From the NCBI RefSeq assembly GCF_000238355.1, contig NZ_AHCA01000001.1:372001-436000 (forward strand): a stretch of 64,000 bases of DNA, in the 5' to 3' direction. The notes under the pieces were generated by a model. It ran no database searches, was not told the origin of the DNA, and saw nothing but the letters and a program-made list of their open reading frames with translations. This document shows positions 35,825 to 45,078 of the stretch, piece after piece. Both the position numbers and the translations under genes were made by a program. Each line of letters opens with the position of its first letter. Position 1 is the stretch's first letter. The DNA is from Pseudoalteromonas haloplanktis ATCC 14393. Lineage in GTDB: Bacteria > Pseudomonadota > Gammaproteobacteria > Enterobacterales > Alteromonadaceae.

Positions 35825-36411
35825 TTGCCATAATTAATACCGGTTGTGCCAATATCAACTCTGTGCGTTTTGCTTTTGAACGTTTAGGGCGAACACCTGA
35901 GGTGATCACCTCTCCTGAGCAACTTAAAAACTTTGAACGCGCTATTTTACCGGGTGTGGGTCATGCATCCGTTGCAATGAAACGCTTAGTTGAAGGCGGT
36001 TGGCAACAAGCCATAAATGAATACCAACGCCCGCTAATGGGAATTTGTTTAGGTATGCAGCTTTTATGCGACAGCACTGAAGAAGGTAATGTGCAGTGCT
36101 TGGGTAAAATCCCAGGTCAAGTTAACGCCCTTGATGTAGGAAATTTAACCTCACCGCACATGGGTTGGAACAATTTAATACTGAATCGCGAACATGCGTT
36201 AACCAAAGGCCTTGATGAAAACGACCAAGTGTATTTTGTCCACAGCTTTGCGCATACCGTAAATGATGCAACCCTTGTTAGCGGCGAATACGGGCAAACG
36301 TTTTCAGCCATCGTAGCAAACGATAACTACGCAGGTATGCAATTTCACCCTGAACGTAGCGCAAAAGTGGGCACGCGTTTATTACAAAACTTTTTAGACT
36401 GGCAAGTTTAA
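35821..36411 (+). CDS. hisH: Imidazole glycerol phosphate synthase, glutaminase subunit
   Basis: A class I glutamine amidotransferase of 196 residues. The nucleophile Cys is in GICLGMQLL, and the His-Glu pair is in MQFHPERSAK. It feeds ammonia to HisF. ATG 35821 overlaps the hisB stop (ATGA), has AGGGG upstream and gives the usual length; an upstream GTG in the same frame is less likely. Confidence 0.98.
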   Translation: MIAIINTGCANINSVRFAFERLGRTPEVITSPEQLKNFERAILPGVGHASVAMKRLVEGGWQQAINEYQRPLMGICLGMQLLCDSTEEGNVQCLGKIPGQVNALDVGNLTSPHMGWNNLILNREHALTKGLDENDQVYFVHSFAHTVNDATLVSGEYGQTFSAIVANDNYAGMQFHPERSAKVGTRLLQNFLDWQV

Positions 36412-36435
36412 TCAACATTATAAAGAGAACTCAAC

Positions 36436-37170
36436 GTGATTATTCCAGCATTAGATGTATTACAAAATCAAATCGTGCGTTTATATCAAGGTAAATATGA
36501 TACCGCACAATTTTACCCATTTGAGCTTGGCGCTCGCTTACAAGAATATGCACAAAGCGGCGCAGGTAAGTTGCACCTTGTTGATTTAGAAGGCGCACGG
36601 GATCCAAACAAAAAGCAGTGGCAACATATTCAAGCCGCAACCAAAGCACTGAACGTACCCTATCAAGTTGGCGGCGGTATTCGCAGTGAGCAAGATGTAA
36701 GTGACTGGCTAAACGCCGGTGCTAACCAAGTGGTTATTGGCTCTATGGCCGTTGAAAAACGTGACGAAGTAAAAGCTTGGATTGAAAAATTTGGCGCTAA
36801 ACACTTTGTTATTGCCCTTGATGTAAATAAAACTGACAGCGGCTGGGCCCCTGCTACTCACGGTTGGTTAAGTGAGTCTGAATTTGGCTTGTTTGAGCTA
36901 GTGGATTTTTATGTTGCACTGGGTGTGATTGACTTTCTATGCACGGACATCAGTAAGGACGGCACTATGACTGGCCCTTCATTTTCCTTGTATCAAGAGC
37001 TTGCACAACATAACAGTGACATTAAAGTGCAAGCATCAGGTGGCGTAAGCTCACTTGATGATATTAAAAAGCTAAAAGAGCTTGGCGTTGGTGGAGTTAT
37101 TTTAGGCAAGTCACTCCTTGATGGTGCATTTAATGTTGAGGAGGCGTTGGCATGTTATCAAAACGCATAA
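36436..37170 (+). CDS. hisA: ProFAR isomerase
   Basis: A TIM-barrel isomerase of 244 residues that opens the ribose of ProFAR. The catalytic Asp residues are in IPALDVL at the start and [12 protein letters not shown] at about 170, with phosphate-binding GGGIRS and ASGGVS. The start is GTG 36436, with AAAGAGA upstream. It overlaps hisF by 19 bases. Confidence 0.97.
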   Translation: MIIPALDVLQNQIVRLYQGKYDTAQFYPFELGARLQEYAQSGAGKLHLVDLEGARDPNKKQWQHIQAATKALNVPYQVGGGIRSEQDVSDWLNAGANQVVIGSMAVEKRDEVKAWIEKFGAKHFVIALDVNKTDSGWAPATHGWLSESEFGLFELVDFYVALGVIDFLCTDISKDGTMTGPSFSLYQELAQHNSDIKVQASGGVSSLDDIKKLKELGVGGVILGKSLLDGAFNVEEALACYQNA

Positions 37171-37931
37171 TCCCATGTTTAGATGTAAAAGACGGCCAAG
37201 TCGTTAAAGGCGTTAAGTTTAAAGGCCACGAAATCGTTGGTGATATTTTAACCCTTGCCCAAGCTTACAGTGAAGCTGGCGCAGATGAACTGGTATTTTA
37301 TGAAATTAGCGCCAGTGTGGAAAAACGCCTACTCGATGTCAATTGGGTTGAAAGCATTGCTCGCCATATTGATATTCCTTTTTGCGTTGCCGGTGGTATA
37401 AAATCTGTTGCTGATGCGGCACGCGTACTTGAACGTGGTGCAGATAAAATCAGCATCAACAGCCCAGCTATTGCACGCCCTGAACTTATCAAAGAGTTAC
37501 ACGATGAATTTGGTAAGCAATGTGTAGTGGTCGGCATCGATAGCTTTTATGATGAAGTCACCGGCGAATATTTAGTATATCAGCTCACGGGCGATCCTAA
37601 TGCATCAAGCCGCACACGCTACAAAACTGAGGAATGGGTTAAACGCGTACAAGACTTAGGCGCAGGGGAAATTGTTCTAAACTGCATGAACCAAGATGGC
37701 GTACGTAACGGCTACGATAACAAGCAACTATCTAAAATGCGCGCTTTATGTGACATTCCGTTGATTGCCTCAGGTGGTGCGGGCACCATGCAGGATTTTG
37801 TTGATGTATTTCAGCAAAGCCAAGTCGACGGCGCACTCGCAGCCAGTGTATTTCACAAAAATGTGATCAATATCGGCGAATTAAAACAGTATTTAACAGA
37901 TAACCAAGTGGCGGCGCGACTATGCAACTAA
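37152..37931 (+). CDS. hisF: Imidazole glycerol phosphate synthase, cyclase subunit
   Basis: A TIM-barrel cyclase of 259 residues that uses HisH-derived ammonia to form imidazole glycerol phosphate and AICAR. Visible features are [17 protein letters not shown] with the first catalytic Asp, [22 protein letters not shown] with the second, IASGGAGTM, and [10 protein letters not shown]. It overlaps hisA and hisIE, giving tight coupling. Confidence 0.98.
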   Translation: MLSKRIIPCLDVKDGQVVKGVKFKGHEIVGDILTLAQAYSEAGADELVFYEISASVEKRLLDVNWVESIARHIDIPFCVAGGIKSVADAARVLERGADKISINSPAIARPELIKELHDEFGKQCVVVGIDSFYDEVTGEYLVYQLTGDPNASSRTRYKTEEWVKRVQDLGAGEIVLNCMNQDGVRNGYDNKQLSKMRALCDIPLIASGGAGTMQDFVDVFQQSQVDGALAASVFHKNVINIGELKQYLTDNQVAARLCN

Positions 37932-38536
37932 CTAAAGAAAACCTCACTCAAGTCGACTTCGCTAAAAGCGAACTGATCCCAGCCATTGTACAAGATGCTC
38001 GTACTGGGGTTATTTTAATGCAAGGTTTTATGAATCAAGAGTCTCTTGAGGTCACTTTTGAAAAACAAAAAGTGACATTTTATTCACGCTCAAAAAACCG
38101 TTTATGGACCAAAGGCGAAACCTCAGAGAATTACTTAGAAGTAGTGTCGGTCCATACGGATTGCGATTACGATTCAATCTTGGTGCTTGCAAACCCACTG
38201 GGCCCTACTTGTCACTTAGGCACACAAAGCTGTTTTGGTGATGATGCTAAACCAAGCTTAAGCTTTTTAGCCCAGCTTGAGCAAGTAATTGTCGAGCGTA
38301 AAAACGATGACCCTGAAAAAAGCTACACTGCATCACTTTTTGCTAAAGACTTAAGCCGCAGCTGCCAAAAAGTCGGTGAAGAAGGCGTTGAGGTTGCTCT
38401 TGCTGCCATGAAGCATGACAACGAAGAGCTAACCAACGAATCTGCTGATTTGTTATATCACTTAATTGTGTTGCTACAACGCCAAGGCCTTGAGCTGAAA
38501 GACGTTGTTGCATGTTTGCAAGGACGCCATAAGTAA
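37922..38536 (+). CDS. hisI: Bifunctional PR-AMP cyclohydrolase / PR-ATP pyrophosphohydrolase
   Basis: The 204-residue fused HisIE. The N-terminal cyclohydrolase has [31 protein letters not shown] and CHLGTQSCF, with zinc-binding Cys residues. The C-terminal MazG-like pyrophosphohydrolase has [13 protein letters not shown] and [14 protein letters not shown]. It carries out steps 2 and 3 of the pathway and is the last gene of the operon. Confidence 0.98.
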   Translation: MQLTKENLTQVDFAKSELIPAIVQDARTGVILMQGFMNQESLEVTFEKQKVTFYSRSKNRLWTKGETSENYLEVVSVHTDCDYDSILVLANPLGPTCHLGTQSCFGDDAKPSLSFLAQLEQVIVERKNDDPEKSYTASLFAKDLSRSCQKVGEEGVEVALAAMKHDNEELTNESADLLYHLIVLLQRQGLELKDVVACLQGRHK

Positions 38537-38843
38537 TTATCTACACGCGCTGAGCTTGGCTCAGCGCATTGTATAAAAGACTTTTTATAAGTAAGTCGGT
38601 ATGGCTAACCCTATGAGTCGAAGATTGGCTTAAGGCATTTGTTGCTCTACTCTCATTTACTTCTCATTCCCTTCTCTTTGTGCAAACGATCTTTACATAG
38701 ATTACTCACAAACAGGCCAATAGGCGATTCGCTTTAGAAGCACACATAAAGGCGAATTAAAAAAATATCTACTTCTCTTTAAACCTTTTCAACCGCTGTG
38801 TGCGACTAAACTAAAAACACGACATAAAAGAAAGGGAATAATA
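38537..38843. other. Gap after the his operon with terminator hairpin
   Basis: The perfect 9-bp hairpin at 38547-38567 is the only clear element at the left of this gap. The rest should include the promoter for the DGSG-repeat gene near its right end, but I could not place the hexamers with confidence. Confidence 0.4.
38547..38567 (+). terminator. Likely his operon terminator
   Basis: The stem GCGCTGAGC / GCTCAGCGC is 9 perfect bp with a 3-base loop, 10 bases after the hisI stop. The T tract right behind it is weak (ATTGTAT); a T run appears 13 bases later. Confidence 0.65.
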
Positions 38844-39578
38844 ATGATCAACACATTTAGTCGACTCACTCTGATCGGCGCAGCGTTACTATCAGCTCAA
38901 ACATTAGCGTGGAATGACGATATGACGTTACAAAACACAAAACAGCTGACACTTGATGCCACATCAACCTCAGAATTAAACGTAGAAGCCGGAGCTGGTT
39001 TTTTAAATATTGTTGGCAGTGATACCGACTCCATCACCGTTAAAGCTGAAATTTATCAACATCAAGCACATAATAATTATTGCCTTAATTTAGCTAAGAA
39101 AAACACTGCAGCGACACTCACCGCTGATAATTGTAATAATAACGAGCAACAAACACGCATTGATTTGACGGTATCATTACCGAAAACAATGACGCTTAAT
39201 ATTACCGATGGCTCTGGCGCAATTTCAATTGACACTACCTCAGCAACAAAAATACATGATGGCTCAGGTGAAATACACGTCCGTAATATTGCAGGCACCC
39301 TTGATATACATGACGGTTCAGGCTCGATTGAAGCCCGAAACATTACCGGTAATGTAGACATTCAAGACGGCTCAGGCAGTATTTACCTTGTAAACTCTCA
39401 GCAGAACATGAAAATTAGCGATGGCTCTGGCAATATTACAGTAAAAAATACTCAGGGGAATGTGACTATTAGTGATGGTTCTGGTGGTATTAATGTTGAT
39501 AAAGCTGCAAGCTTCACTCTGTTGTCTGATGGTTCTGGTTCGGTTGCAATAAACAATGTGCCTAAGCAAAACTTATAA
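38844..39578 (+). CDS. Secreted DGSG-repeat beta-solenoid protein
   Basis: The 244-residue protein has a signal peptide (LTLIGAALLSAQTLA) and an N-terminal beta domain with two cysteines (NYCLNL, ADNCNN). From residue 122 there are seven DGSG motifs with an 18-residue period (17 in the first step), each followed by alternating hydrophobic strands such as SIEARNITGNVDIQ. This is the pattern of a right-handed beta-helix resembling the DUF4097-type adhesin-like fold. The regular Asp-Gly-Ser-Gly turns could form a row of metal or glycan contacts. Function unknown. It stands alone, followed 101 bases later by a lipoprotein gene. Confidence 0.85.
   Translation: MINTFSRLTLIGAALLSAQTLAWNDDMTLQNTKQLTLDATSTSELNVEAGAGFLNIVGSDTDSITVKAEIYQHQAHNNYCLNLAKKNTAATLTADNCNNNEQQTRIDLTVSLPKTMTLNITDGSGAISIDTTSATKIHDGSGEIHVRNIAGTLDIHDGSGSIEARNITGNVDIQDGSGSIYLVNSQQNMKISDGSGNITVKNTQGNVTISDGSGGINVDKAASFTLLSDGSGSVAINNVPKQNL
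39207..39563 (+). repeat. Seven DGSG-encoding 54-bp repeats
   Basis: GAT-GGN-TCN-GGN recurs every 54 bases (51 for the first step). The codons for the motif vary between copies, so this is an old protein-level repeat rather than a recent DNA duplication. Confidence 0.85.
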
Positions 39579-39679
39579 TTTATAGCGTTATTTTTTAGTC
39601 TTTAATGGCATTTTTTCAAGCCCTTAGGTATCCTTTAGGGAACTTCGAAGGATTAGCTATTACAAAAGGATAGCGCACT

Positions 39680-40192
39680 ATGAAAAAGTCTTTAACGGTA
39701 TTATTTACTGGTATTATTTTAGCGGGTTGTACATCTTTATCTCCAGAGCAACAAGCGCAAATTGATAACCTCACCCCTTGTGAAAAAATCAATGGTTTAT
39801 TAGGTTCTTACGATAAACGCTTTGAAGGTCTAAAACGTACCCGTGTAAACACTAAGTATATGGAAACCTGGACTGCTAAATATAATTTAGTGGGCGATCA
39901 ATGTCAGATCACCGCATTAGATGCCAATACAGTGACTTATCGTTGCCAAGAAGAATATAAAGAGCAGTCTCAAGCTGTGGCAATTCATCAAAAAGCCGTT
40001 GATTTCACGCGTGAATGTTTAGCTGCGAATAACTGGCATGAGCAACAAAAAGAATCGGCTGAGTCATTACGTACTACCTTTGTACTTGATGAATCAACGC
40101 CTGTGATCTCAATTCATACAGGTAAAACGTTATCGCGTTCAACGCCGTGGTCAACGTCATTAGAAATTGGCAAGCCTGTCGCAGGAAAATAG
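39680..40192 (+). CDS. Small lipoprotein, function unknown
   Basis: The 170-residue product has a lipoprotein signal with the lipobox LAGC (Cys 17), so it is membrane-anchored. The mature part has four further cysteines (TPCEK, DQCQI, YRCQE, RECLA), which may form two disulfides, and no recognised domain. It follows the DGSG-repeat gene on the same strand, and its end is marked by a strong bidirectional terminator. AAAGGA upstream of the ATG is a good ribosome site. Confidence 0.78.
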   Translation: MKKSLTVLFTGIILAGCTSLSPEQQAQIDNLTPCEKINGLLGSYDKRFEGLKRTRVNTKYMETWTAKYNLVGDQCQITALDANTVTYRCQEEYKEQSQAVAIHQKAVDFTRECLAANNWHEQQKESAESLRTTFVLDESTPVISIHTGKTLSRSTPWSTSLEIGKPVAGK

Positions 40193-40227
40193 CTACATTC
40201 ATCCTTAAAGTCACACTACTTAACAAC

Positions 40228-40255
40228 AAAAGGCCAACATAATTGTTGGCCTTTT
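40228..40255. terminator. Bidirectional terminator
   Basis: A perfect 12-bp stem (AAAAGGCCAACA / TGTTGGCCTTTT) with a 4-base loop. It separates the convergent lipoprotein and PDZ-protease genes. Confidence 0.9.
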
Positions 40256-40288
40256 GCTTGCACTAAATCAGTCATGAAAGTCTGCTGT

Positions 40289-41329
40289 TTAGAGCAACTT
40301 GATCTGGGTTGCAGGTTTGGGGGCTGATAGCTTAATTACGTGTCCTGCACGCATTAAAGTGAATTCTATCGGCGTGCCGGCTTTAAGCCCTTTAATGTAG
40401 CTGGTGATAAGCTCAATATTAGTTTTTTCTCCAGTGATCACATGCGGCCCTACCGCTAAAATCACATCACCACCAAGCGTTAAAGGTTGACCTTGAATAA
40501 CAGCCTGTACTAAACCGCCTTTTAAACCCACTTGATCCGCAAAACTTTGCTTAGATACTCGCTCAATTAATAAACCTGAACGCTGTGGAATATTTAACGC
40601 TGCAGTAATACCACTGGGTAGCGTTGTATAGTGAGTACCAAACCAAATAGTCGGCCGCTCTATCAGCATTTGTTTAACAAGGTTACTACTGGCTGCAAAA
40701 CCTAAGCCTTCATTACCGCCTGATTGTGTTTGAATATAACTGACTACACCAATCAATTGCCCTTTTTGGTTGAACATAGGGCCGCCTGAATTGCCCTGAT
40801 TAATGGCTGCATCGGTTTGTAAGAACTCTAGTTTCAGATCCTCATCACTATGCGGGTGAATACGCCGACCACTTAAATGCCCGACCGTTAAGGTATGGCT
40901 CAAACCATAAGGAGTACCAATAATAAAGACTTCCTCGCCAATGCTTGTTTTATCTGAGTCCGCTATTTTAATGGCTTTAAAATCAGCCTCTTTGCTGATC
41001 AATTTAATAAGCGCAATATCAGCAGGTGCATAACTGGCCAGTACTTTCGCTTTAAAGTGACCACGGTTTGGTACATCTACAGTTAACTCATCCGCATCAT
41101 TTACTACATGTGCTGCGGTTAAAATAAGCCCTTCATCATTAATAATGGAGCCTGTGCCTAAACTACTTGAGGTGGTTTTTACTGCGCGATCATTTTCAAT
41201 TCGCTGTAAGTCGGTATCGGCATAAATAACCACCACTGATTGGTCGAGTTTTTCATACAAACTGCTATAATCTTTTGCGTTTGCCAAGCTAGTTACTAAG
41301 CTCAAGCAGACTATAAAGAATAATTTCAT
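40289..41329 (-). CDS. Periplasmic trypsin-like serine protease with PDZ domain (DegP/DegS-like)
   Basis: The 346-residue protein has a signal peptide (LFFIVCLSLVTSLANA). The S1 domain has all catalytic residues: His in TAAHVV, Asp in PADIALIK and Ser in NQGNSGGPMF. One PDZ domain follows (about 245-335: GLLIERVSKQ, GGDVILAVGP). One PDZ resembles DegS, but the N-terminus looks cleavable rather than an anchor. It probably acts in envelope protein quality control. Single gene. Confidence 0.88.
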   Translation of the reverse strand: MKLFFIVCLSLVTSLANAKDYSSLYEKLDQSVVVIYADTDLQRIENDRAVKTTSSSLGTGSIINDEGLILTAAHVVNDADELTVDVPNRGHFKAKVLASYAPADIALIKLISKEADFKAIKIADSDKTSIGEEVFIIGTPYGLSHTLTVGHLSGRRIHPHSDEDLKLEFLQTDAAINQGNSGGPMFNQKGQLIGVVSYIQTQSGGNEGLGFAASSNLVKQMLIERPTIWFGTHYTTLPSGITAALNIPQRSGLLIERVSKQSFADQVGLKGGLVQAVIQGQPLTLGGDVILAVGPHVITGEKTNIELITSYIKGLKAGTPIEFTLMRAGHVIKLSAPKPATQIKLL

Positions 41330-41402
41330 TACCTAATCCTTTTATAAATAGTAATGCTAGTAAACCTCAGACTCTTTAAAAAGTACAGCGAACAGTCCCA
41401 TT

Positions 41403-41582
41403 ATGGCAACAAAGAAAATTAAAAAACCAACATCTGCATATAAAACCGACTGCATTGGGCAATGCGATCGTCGTAAAGGTATTTGCGAAGGATGTGGCCG
41501 AACCAGTGAAGAAATTTTTGATTGGATTATTTTATCGGATAGCGAAAAACAAGCGATCTTAGCAACACCTAGAAAAGGCTAA
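41403..41582 (+). CDS. DUF1289 small cysteine protein
   Basis: A 59-codon gene with the DUF1289 block: CIGQCDRRKGICEGCGRTSEE followed by IFDW. The four cysteines could bind a metal or iron-sulfur centre; the family is annotated as a predicted Fe-S protein. The length is normal for the family. The ribosome site is weak. It lies between the PDZ protease (divergent) and the decayed small membrane gene. Confidence 0.85.
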   Translation: MATKKIKKPTSAYKTDCIGQCDRRKGICEGCGRTSEEIFDWIILSDSEKQAILATPRKG

Positions 41583-41587
41583 AGGTT

Positions 41588-41795
41588 GTGACTCATATTC
41601 TAAAGCGACACTGACTCCTCTTGCTAATTTTTATTATTACCTTAATAACTGGGATTTCTATTTACCCAAGCCTAGTTAAGCCAACAAAAACAGTACTCAC
41701 AACTTTCAGCCGATGAATTTGCCAATGCACAGACCATGATAGAGAAATGGCAAAGCATCATAAATAAAAACGGTACCCTTTATCCTGCTGATTAA
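41588..41795 (+). pseudogene. Decayed small membrane protein gene
   Basis: GTG 41588 begins VTHILKRH, then a TGA. In the same frame follows a membrane segment (LLLLIFIITLITGISIYPSL) and PTKTVLTTFSR before a stop. A second frame then continues as QLSADEFANAQTMIEKWQ and ends at TAA 41793-41795 (ALYPAD-type end). Read together, these make about 68 residues of a single-pass membrane protein with one in-frame stop and one frameshift. It starts 5 bases after the DUF1289 stop. Family not recognised. Confidence 0.42.
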
Positions 41796-41811
41796 TAATT
41801 GAGATAATTAA

Positions 41812-41846
41812 TTTATAAAAGAAAAAGGGCGCTACTCTGAGCACCC
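41812..41846 (-). terminator. Terminator of the S46 peptidase gene
   Basis: On the minus strand, GGGTGCT / AGCGCCC forms a 7-bp stem with one G-U pair and a 6-base loop, followed by TTTTTCTTTT. It starts about 20 bases after the stop codon. Confidence 0.75.
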
Positions 41847-41866
41847 TATTACTTTGTACTCGCTAC

Positions 41867-44026
41867 TTATTTTACGATTTTCATTTCGTCTAATAGGTTT
41901 TGTGCGTTATCTACTTTATCCATCACCCATAACATATAGCGTGAGTCAACGTGGATTGAGCGATTTAATGCAGGGTTATAATCCCAATCACCAATAATAC
42001 TTTCATACACGCCATCAAACAGTAAACCTACCAGCTCAGCCTTACCATTAAGGGTCGGCGAACCTGAGTTACCACCAGTGGTGTCAACATTTGATAAGAA
42101 ATTAACCGGTACAGTATTCATACCGCCCGTGTAATCGCCATATAACTTAGCTTTGATCTGTTTTTGCAGATTTTCAGGCGCATTAAATGGATCAACATTG
42201 GTATTTTTAGCAAGTAAGCCTTCAAGTGTTGTGAATGGAGTTGCGACTAGGCCATCTTGTGGTGAATAACCGCCAACAGTGCCATACGTTACTCGTAGTG
42301 TACTGTTAGCATCGGCATACACAGGTTTATTTTGTGCTTCATTAAACGCTATGATGGCGCTCATGAGCTGCGGACGCGCCGCTTGTAATTTACCTGCAAG
42401 TGCTTTGTCTTTGTCTTCCTCAGCTTTCATTACTGCAAAAATTGCTTTTGCGTATTGAATGAATGGGTCTTGATTTTGCTCAAGTTCCGAAAATGCTTGC
42501 TGAGATAATGTGATGCGAACCGCTTCATCATTAAGTGTTGAATTTGCATACATTTTATCTAGCAATGCGCTGTGCTTCGCGTTATCAAAGCCATTTTCTA
42601 GCTTAAAGACTTTATCAACTTCTGCAAAGCGCTCTTGCTTTGGCAAGGCTGCGTATAGCTCTAAAAAATGCAGTAAAATTGCTTTATCAACATTTGTATC
42701 AAACCGACGTGTCATACGTTTTAAACCGGCTTCAATGCGCGGTAAATCACGCTCTTGATAACCTGATTCACGCTCGCTATCCGGTTTTTGTTGCTCATAG
42801 GCAAGGCGATACAAACTGATGGCAGTGCTGATCATTTGTGAGCGGTGCACATAACCTAGCATACGGTCACGTTGGTTATGCTGCTGCGATTGAGCCACCA
42901 GCGTTGATAAGTCATTTAACACTGTGCCATATTGCTTTTTACGCTTACGGTCGCTGTTTATCCAAGTTGTTAAGTCTTGTTCAAACTGTTTTTTACGCTC
43001 ATACATAGTGCCTTTATTAAAGCTTTCTATCATTGAACCGTAGTTTTTAATGTAGTTATTGTAGCCCGCTATCGTGCTTTCATAAGCAATGCGCGCTTTG
43101 CTACCGTCTTCTGAGTTTTCTTCAATCAAAGACACATACTTCGAATTATGCTCACGCGATTTTGGATAAGCTTCGTTAAATACATAATCAACTTCAGCGG
43201 CAATACGGTAACGGTTAGTTCGCCCTGGGTAACCTGTCACCATTACAAAGTCGCCCTCTTGCACGCCTTTAGCGCTTACACTGAGGTATGAATCAGGTAC
43301 GTAAGGGACATTATCTTCACTAAATTCAGCCGGTTTGCCATCTTTACCTACGTACGCACGATAGAAAGAAAAATCACCCGTGTGACGCGGCCACATCCAG
43401 TTATCTATATCACCGCCGTATTTACCTACGCCCATCGCCGGTGCGTACGCTAAACGTACATCTTTAATTTCCAGAGATTTAATTAAATAAAACTCTAAGC
43501 CACCGTGAAATGAGTACACATTACAACGGTAGTTTTTATCTGCTTCACACTCGGCGACTAGCGCTTTTTCATTTTTATCTAGGGCATCGTAACGTGCTTT
43601 AGCACTGAGCTTTTCAGTCCCTTTGATCACTTTGTCAGTTACATCAGTAACAGTTTCTGTCACGTATACGCGAGAGCCTGGTGCCGCAGGTAAATCTTCA
43701 GCAGGTGTTTTTGCCAAGAAACCATTTTCTAATATATTGTTCTCAGGTGTAGAGTTGTACTGAATCGAACCATATGCGCAATGATGATTGGTAACGACTA
43801 ACCCTTTAGGCGATACAAATGAGGCTGTGCAACCACCGAGGCTTATTACAGCATTCATTGGAAATTCGGTTAATTTAGAGATAGATTTAGCATCAATTTC
43901 CAGCCCTTTAGCTTTAAGAATCGATTCAAGATCTGGCAATTGATGAGGTTGCCACATCCCTTCATCAGCAAAAGAAGTACCAGAGACTGCAATAGCAAGC
44001 ATTGCGATAAGAGGTTTTAAACGCAT
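41867..44026 (-). CDS. S46 family dipeptidyl-peptidase (DPP7/DPP11 type)
   Basis: The 719-residue exported serine peptidase has a signal peptide (LIAMLAIAVSGTSFA). The S46 triad is visible: His in LVVTNHHCAYG, Asp in GKYGGDIDNWMW and Ser in TTGGNSGSPTLNG. EFPMNAVISLGGCTASFVS is another family block, and the length is typical. It removes dipeptides from the N-terminus of peptides in the periplasm. P1 preference cannot be settled from sequence alone. It fits a protein-feeding lifestyle with the M61 and M6 peptidases nearby. Confidence 0.95.
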   Translation of the reverse strand: MRLKPLIAMLAIAVSGTSFADEGMWQPHQLPDLESILKAKGLEIDAKSISKLTEFPMNAVISLGGCTASFVSPKGLVVTNHHCAYGSIQYNSTPENNILENGFLAKTPAEDLPAAPGSRVYVTETVTDVTDKVIKGTEKLSAKARYDALDKNEKALVAECEADKNYRCNVYSFHGGLEFYLIKSLEIKDVRLAYAPAMGVGKYGGDIDNWMWPRHTGDFSFYRAYVGKDGKPAEFSEDNVPYVPDSYLSVSAKGVQEGDFVMVTGYPGRTNRYRIAAEVDYVFNEAYPKSREHNSKYVSLIEENSEDGSKARIAYESTIAGYNNYIKNYGSMIESFNKGTMYERKKQFEQDLTTWINSDRKRKKQYGTVLNDLSTLVAQSQQHNQRDRMLGYVHRSQMISTAISLYRLAYEQQKPDSERESGYQERDLPRIEAGLKRMTRRFDTNVDKAILLHFLELYAALPKQERFAEVDKVFKLENGFDNAKHSALLDKMYANSTLNDEAVRITLSQQAFSELEQNQDPFIQYAKAIFAVMKAEEDKDKALAGKLQAARPQLMSAIIAFNEAQNKPVYADANSTLRVTYGTVGGYSPQDGLVATPFTTLEGLLAKNTNVDPFNAPENLQKQIKAKLYGDYTGGMNTVPVNFLSNVDTTGGNSGSPTLNGKAELVGLLFDGVYESIIGDWDYNPALNRSIHVDSRYMLWVMDKVDNAQNLLDEMKIVK

Positions 44027-44260
44027 TTTTAGTCCTTTTTGTTATTTAAACGGCAGGTTACGCGTGAACACTTATTTGGGTCAATATTTCTGCGACTAAA
44101 CTGCACTATTATAATGTAACAAAATATACACTGCGTTATCTTAAGCCCCTATTGTGCTAATAGTTTGACAATCCACGCAACTAAAACGACATAACACTGC
44201 AATCAAATTGTCATTCAGAGTCGCTAAGGTTTAACTACTCTTTAGTAATTCGGCCTAACC

Positions 44261-45073
44261 ATGCCTACTATTCTTGTAATCAATCTAGCTCACTCTCCTG
44301 AGCGGTTAACAACCAGCCAGCAACAATTAGCCAAATATGGGCTGAGTTTTGAGCGTATAGATGCTATTGATGGAGCGATACTGACACCAGCGCAGCTAAA
44401 TCGTCACTACAGCGCTGTACTTAATAAGCAGAACTACCACTACTCATTGAGCGTAGGACAGATTGGCTGTTACCTAAGCCACCGTAAAGCATGGCAAACA
44501 ATAGTTGAAAGGCAGCTTGATTACGCGATTGTGCTCGAAGATGACTTTATCTTAGACACTGATCTCAATAATACTATCAAAAACATTGAACAACTCCCCT
44601 TTGATTGGCAGATGATAAAACTCTCTGCTTATCAAAACCGGACTCGCCCTGTTGCCTACCAAGTTCCTTTGCAGCATGAACAGCAGCTAGTCATACATAA
44701 AAAATTGATGACAGGCTGTTGTGCAACAGCTATTAGTTATCAAGGTGCCAAACAATTATTAGCGGCGACAGACACATTTGGCCGTCCTGTGGATTGTGAT
44801 TTACAACATATCTGGGAAACACAGGTAGCTGGCTATTCGTTACTGCCCTATCCCTTTGCTCAAAATTGTGAGCAAGTCAGTGATATAAAATCGCGCAGTG
44901 CAGTGCGTGTTAAAAAATCATTTTTAACACGAAAAGGTCAGCAACTATCGAGTGCCGTGAAAAATAAATTTGCCACTGCAGACTTCGTTAAACACACCAA
45001 ACATGCCTTATGTAACAGTGATTATAAAAAAGGAGCCGCAGCTCCTTTTATCAATAACGTTTTAAAACAATAA
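44261..45073 (+). CDS. Glycosyltransferase family 25 protein (LPS biosynthesis type)
   Basis: The 270-residue protein has the GT25 pattern: LVINLAHSPERLTT, FERIDAIDGA, GQIGCYLSHRKAWQ and AIVLEDDFIL (DxD-like acidic motif). TGCCATAISYQGA follows. It would add a sugar, often galactose, to the LPS core or a surface glycan in the cytoplasm. It is an isolated gene with no other LPS genes in view. The last codons contain a bidirectional terminator hairpin shared with the convergent M61 gene. Confidence 0.9.
   Translation: MPTILVINLAHSPERLTTSQQQLAKYGLSFERIDAIDGAILTPAQLNRHYSAVLNKQNYHYSLSVGQIGCYLSHRKAWQTIVERQLDYAIVLEDDFILDTDLNNTIKNIEQLPFDWQMIKLSAYQNRTRPVAYQVPLQHEQQLVIHKKLMTGCCATAISYQGAKQLLAATDTFGRPVDCDLQHIWETQVAGYSLLPYPFAQNCEQVSDIKSRSAVRVKKSFLTRKGQQLSSAVKNKFATADFVKHTKHALCNSDYKKGAAAPFINNVLKQ
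45028..45049. terminator. Bidirectional terminator inside the GT25 coding end
   Basis: The stem AAAAGGAGC / GCTCCTTTT is 9 bp with the tetraloop CGCA. On the minus strand it is followed by TT and serves the M61 gene, whose stop is about 30 bases away. It lies inside the last codons of the GT25 gene (KKGAAAPF). Confidence 0.8.
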
Positions 45074-45078
45074 CGCAG

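Noticed and set aside
39579..39660. Imperfect hairpin CCCTTAGG ... CCTTTAGGG as terminator of the DGSG gene
   Set aside because: The stem is mismatched and has no T run; too weak to list.
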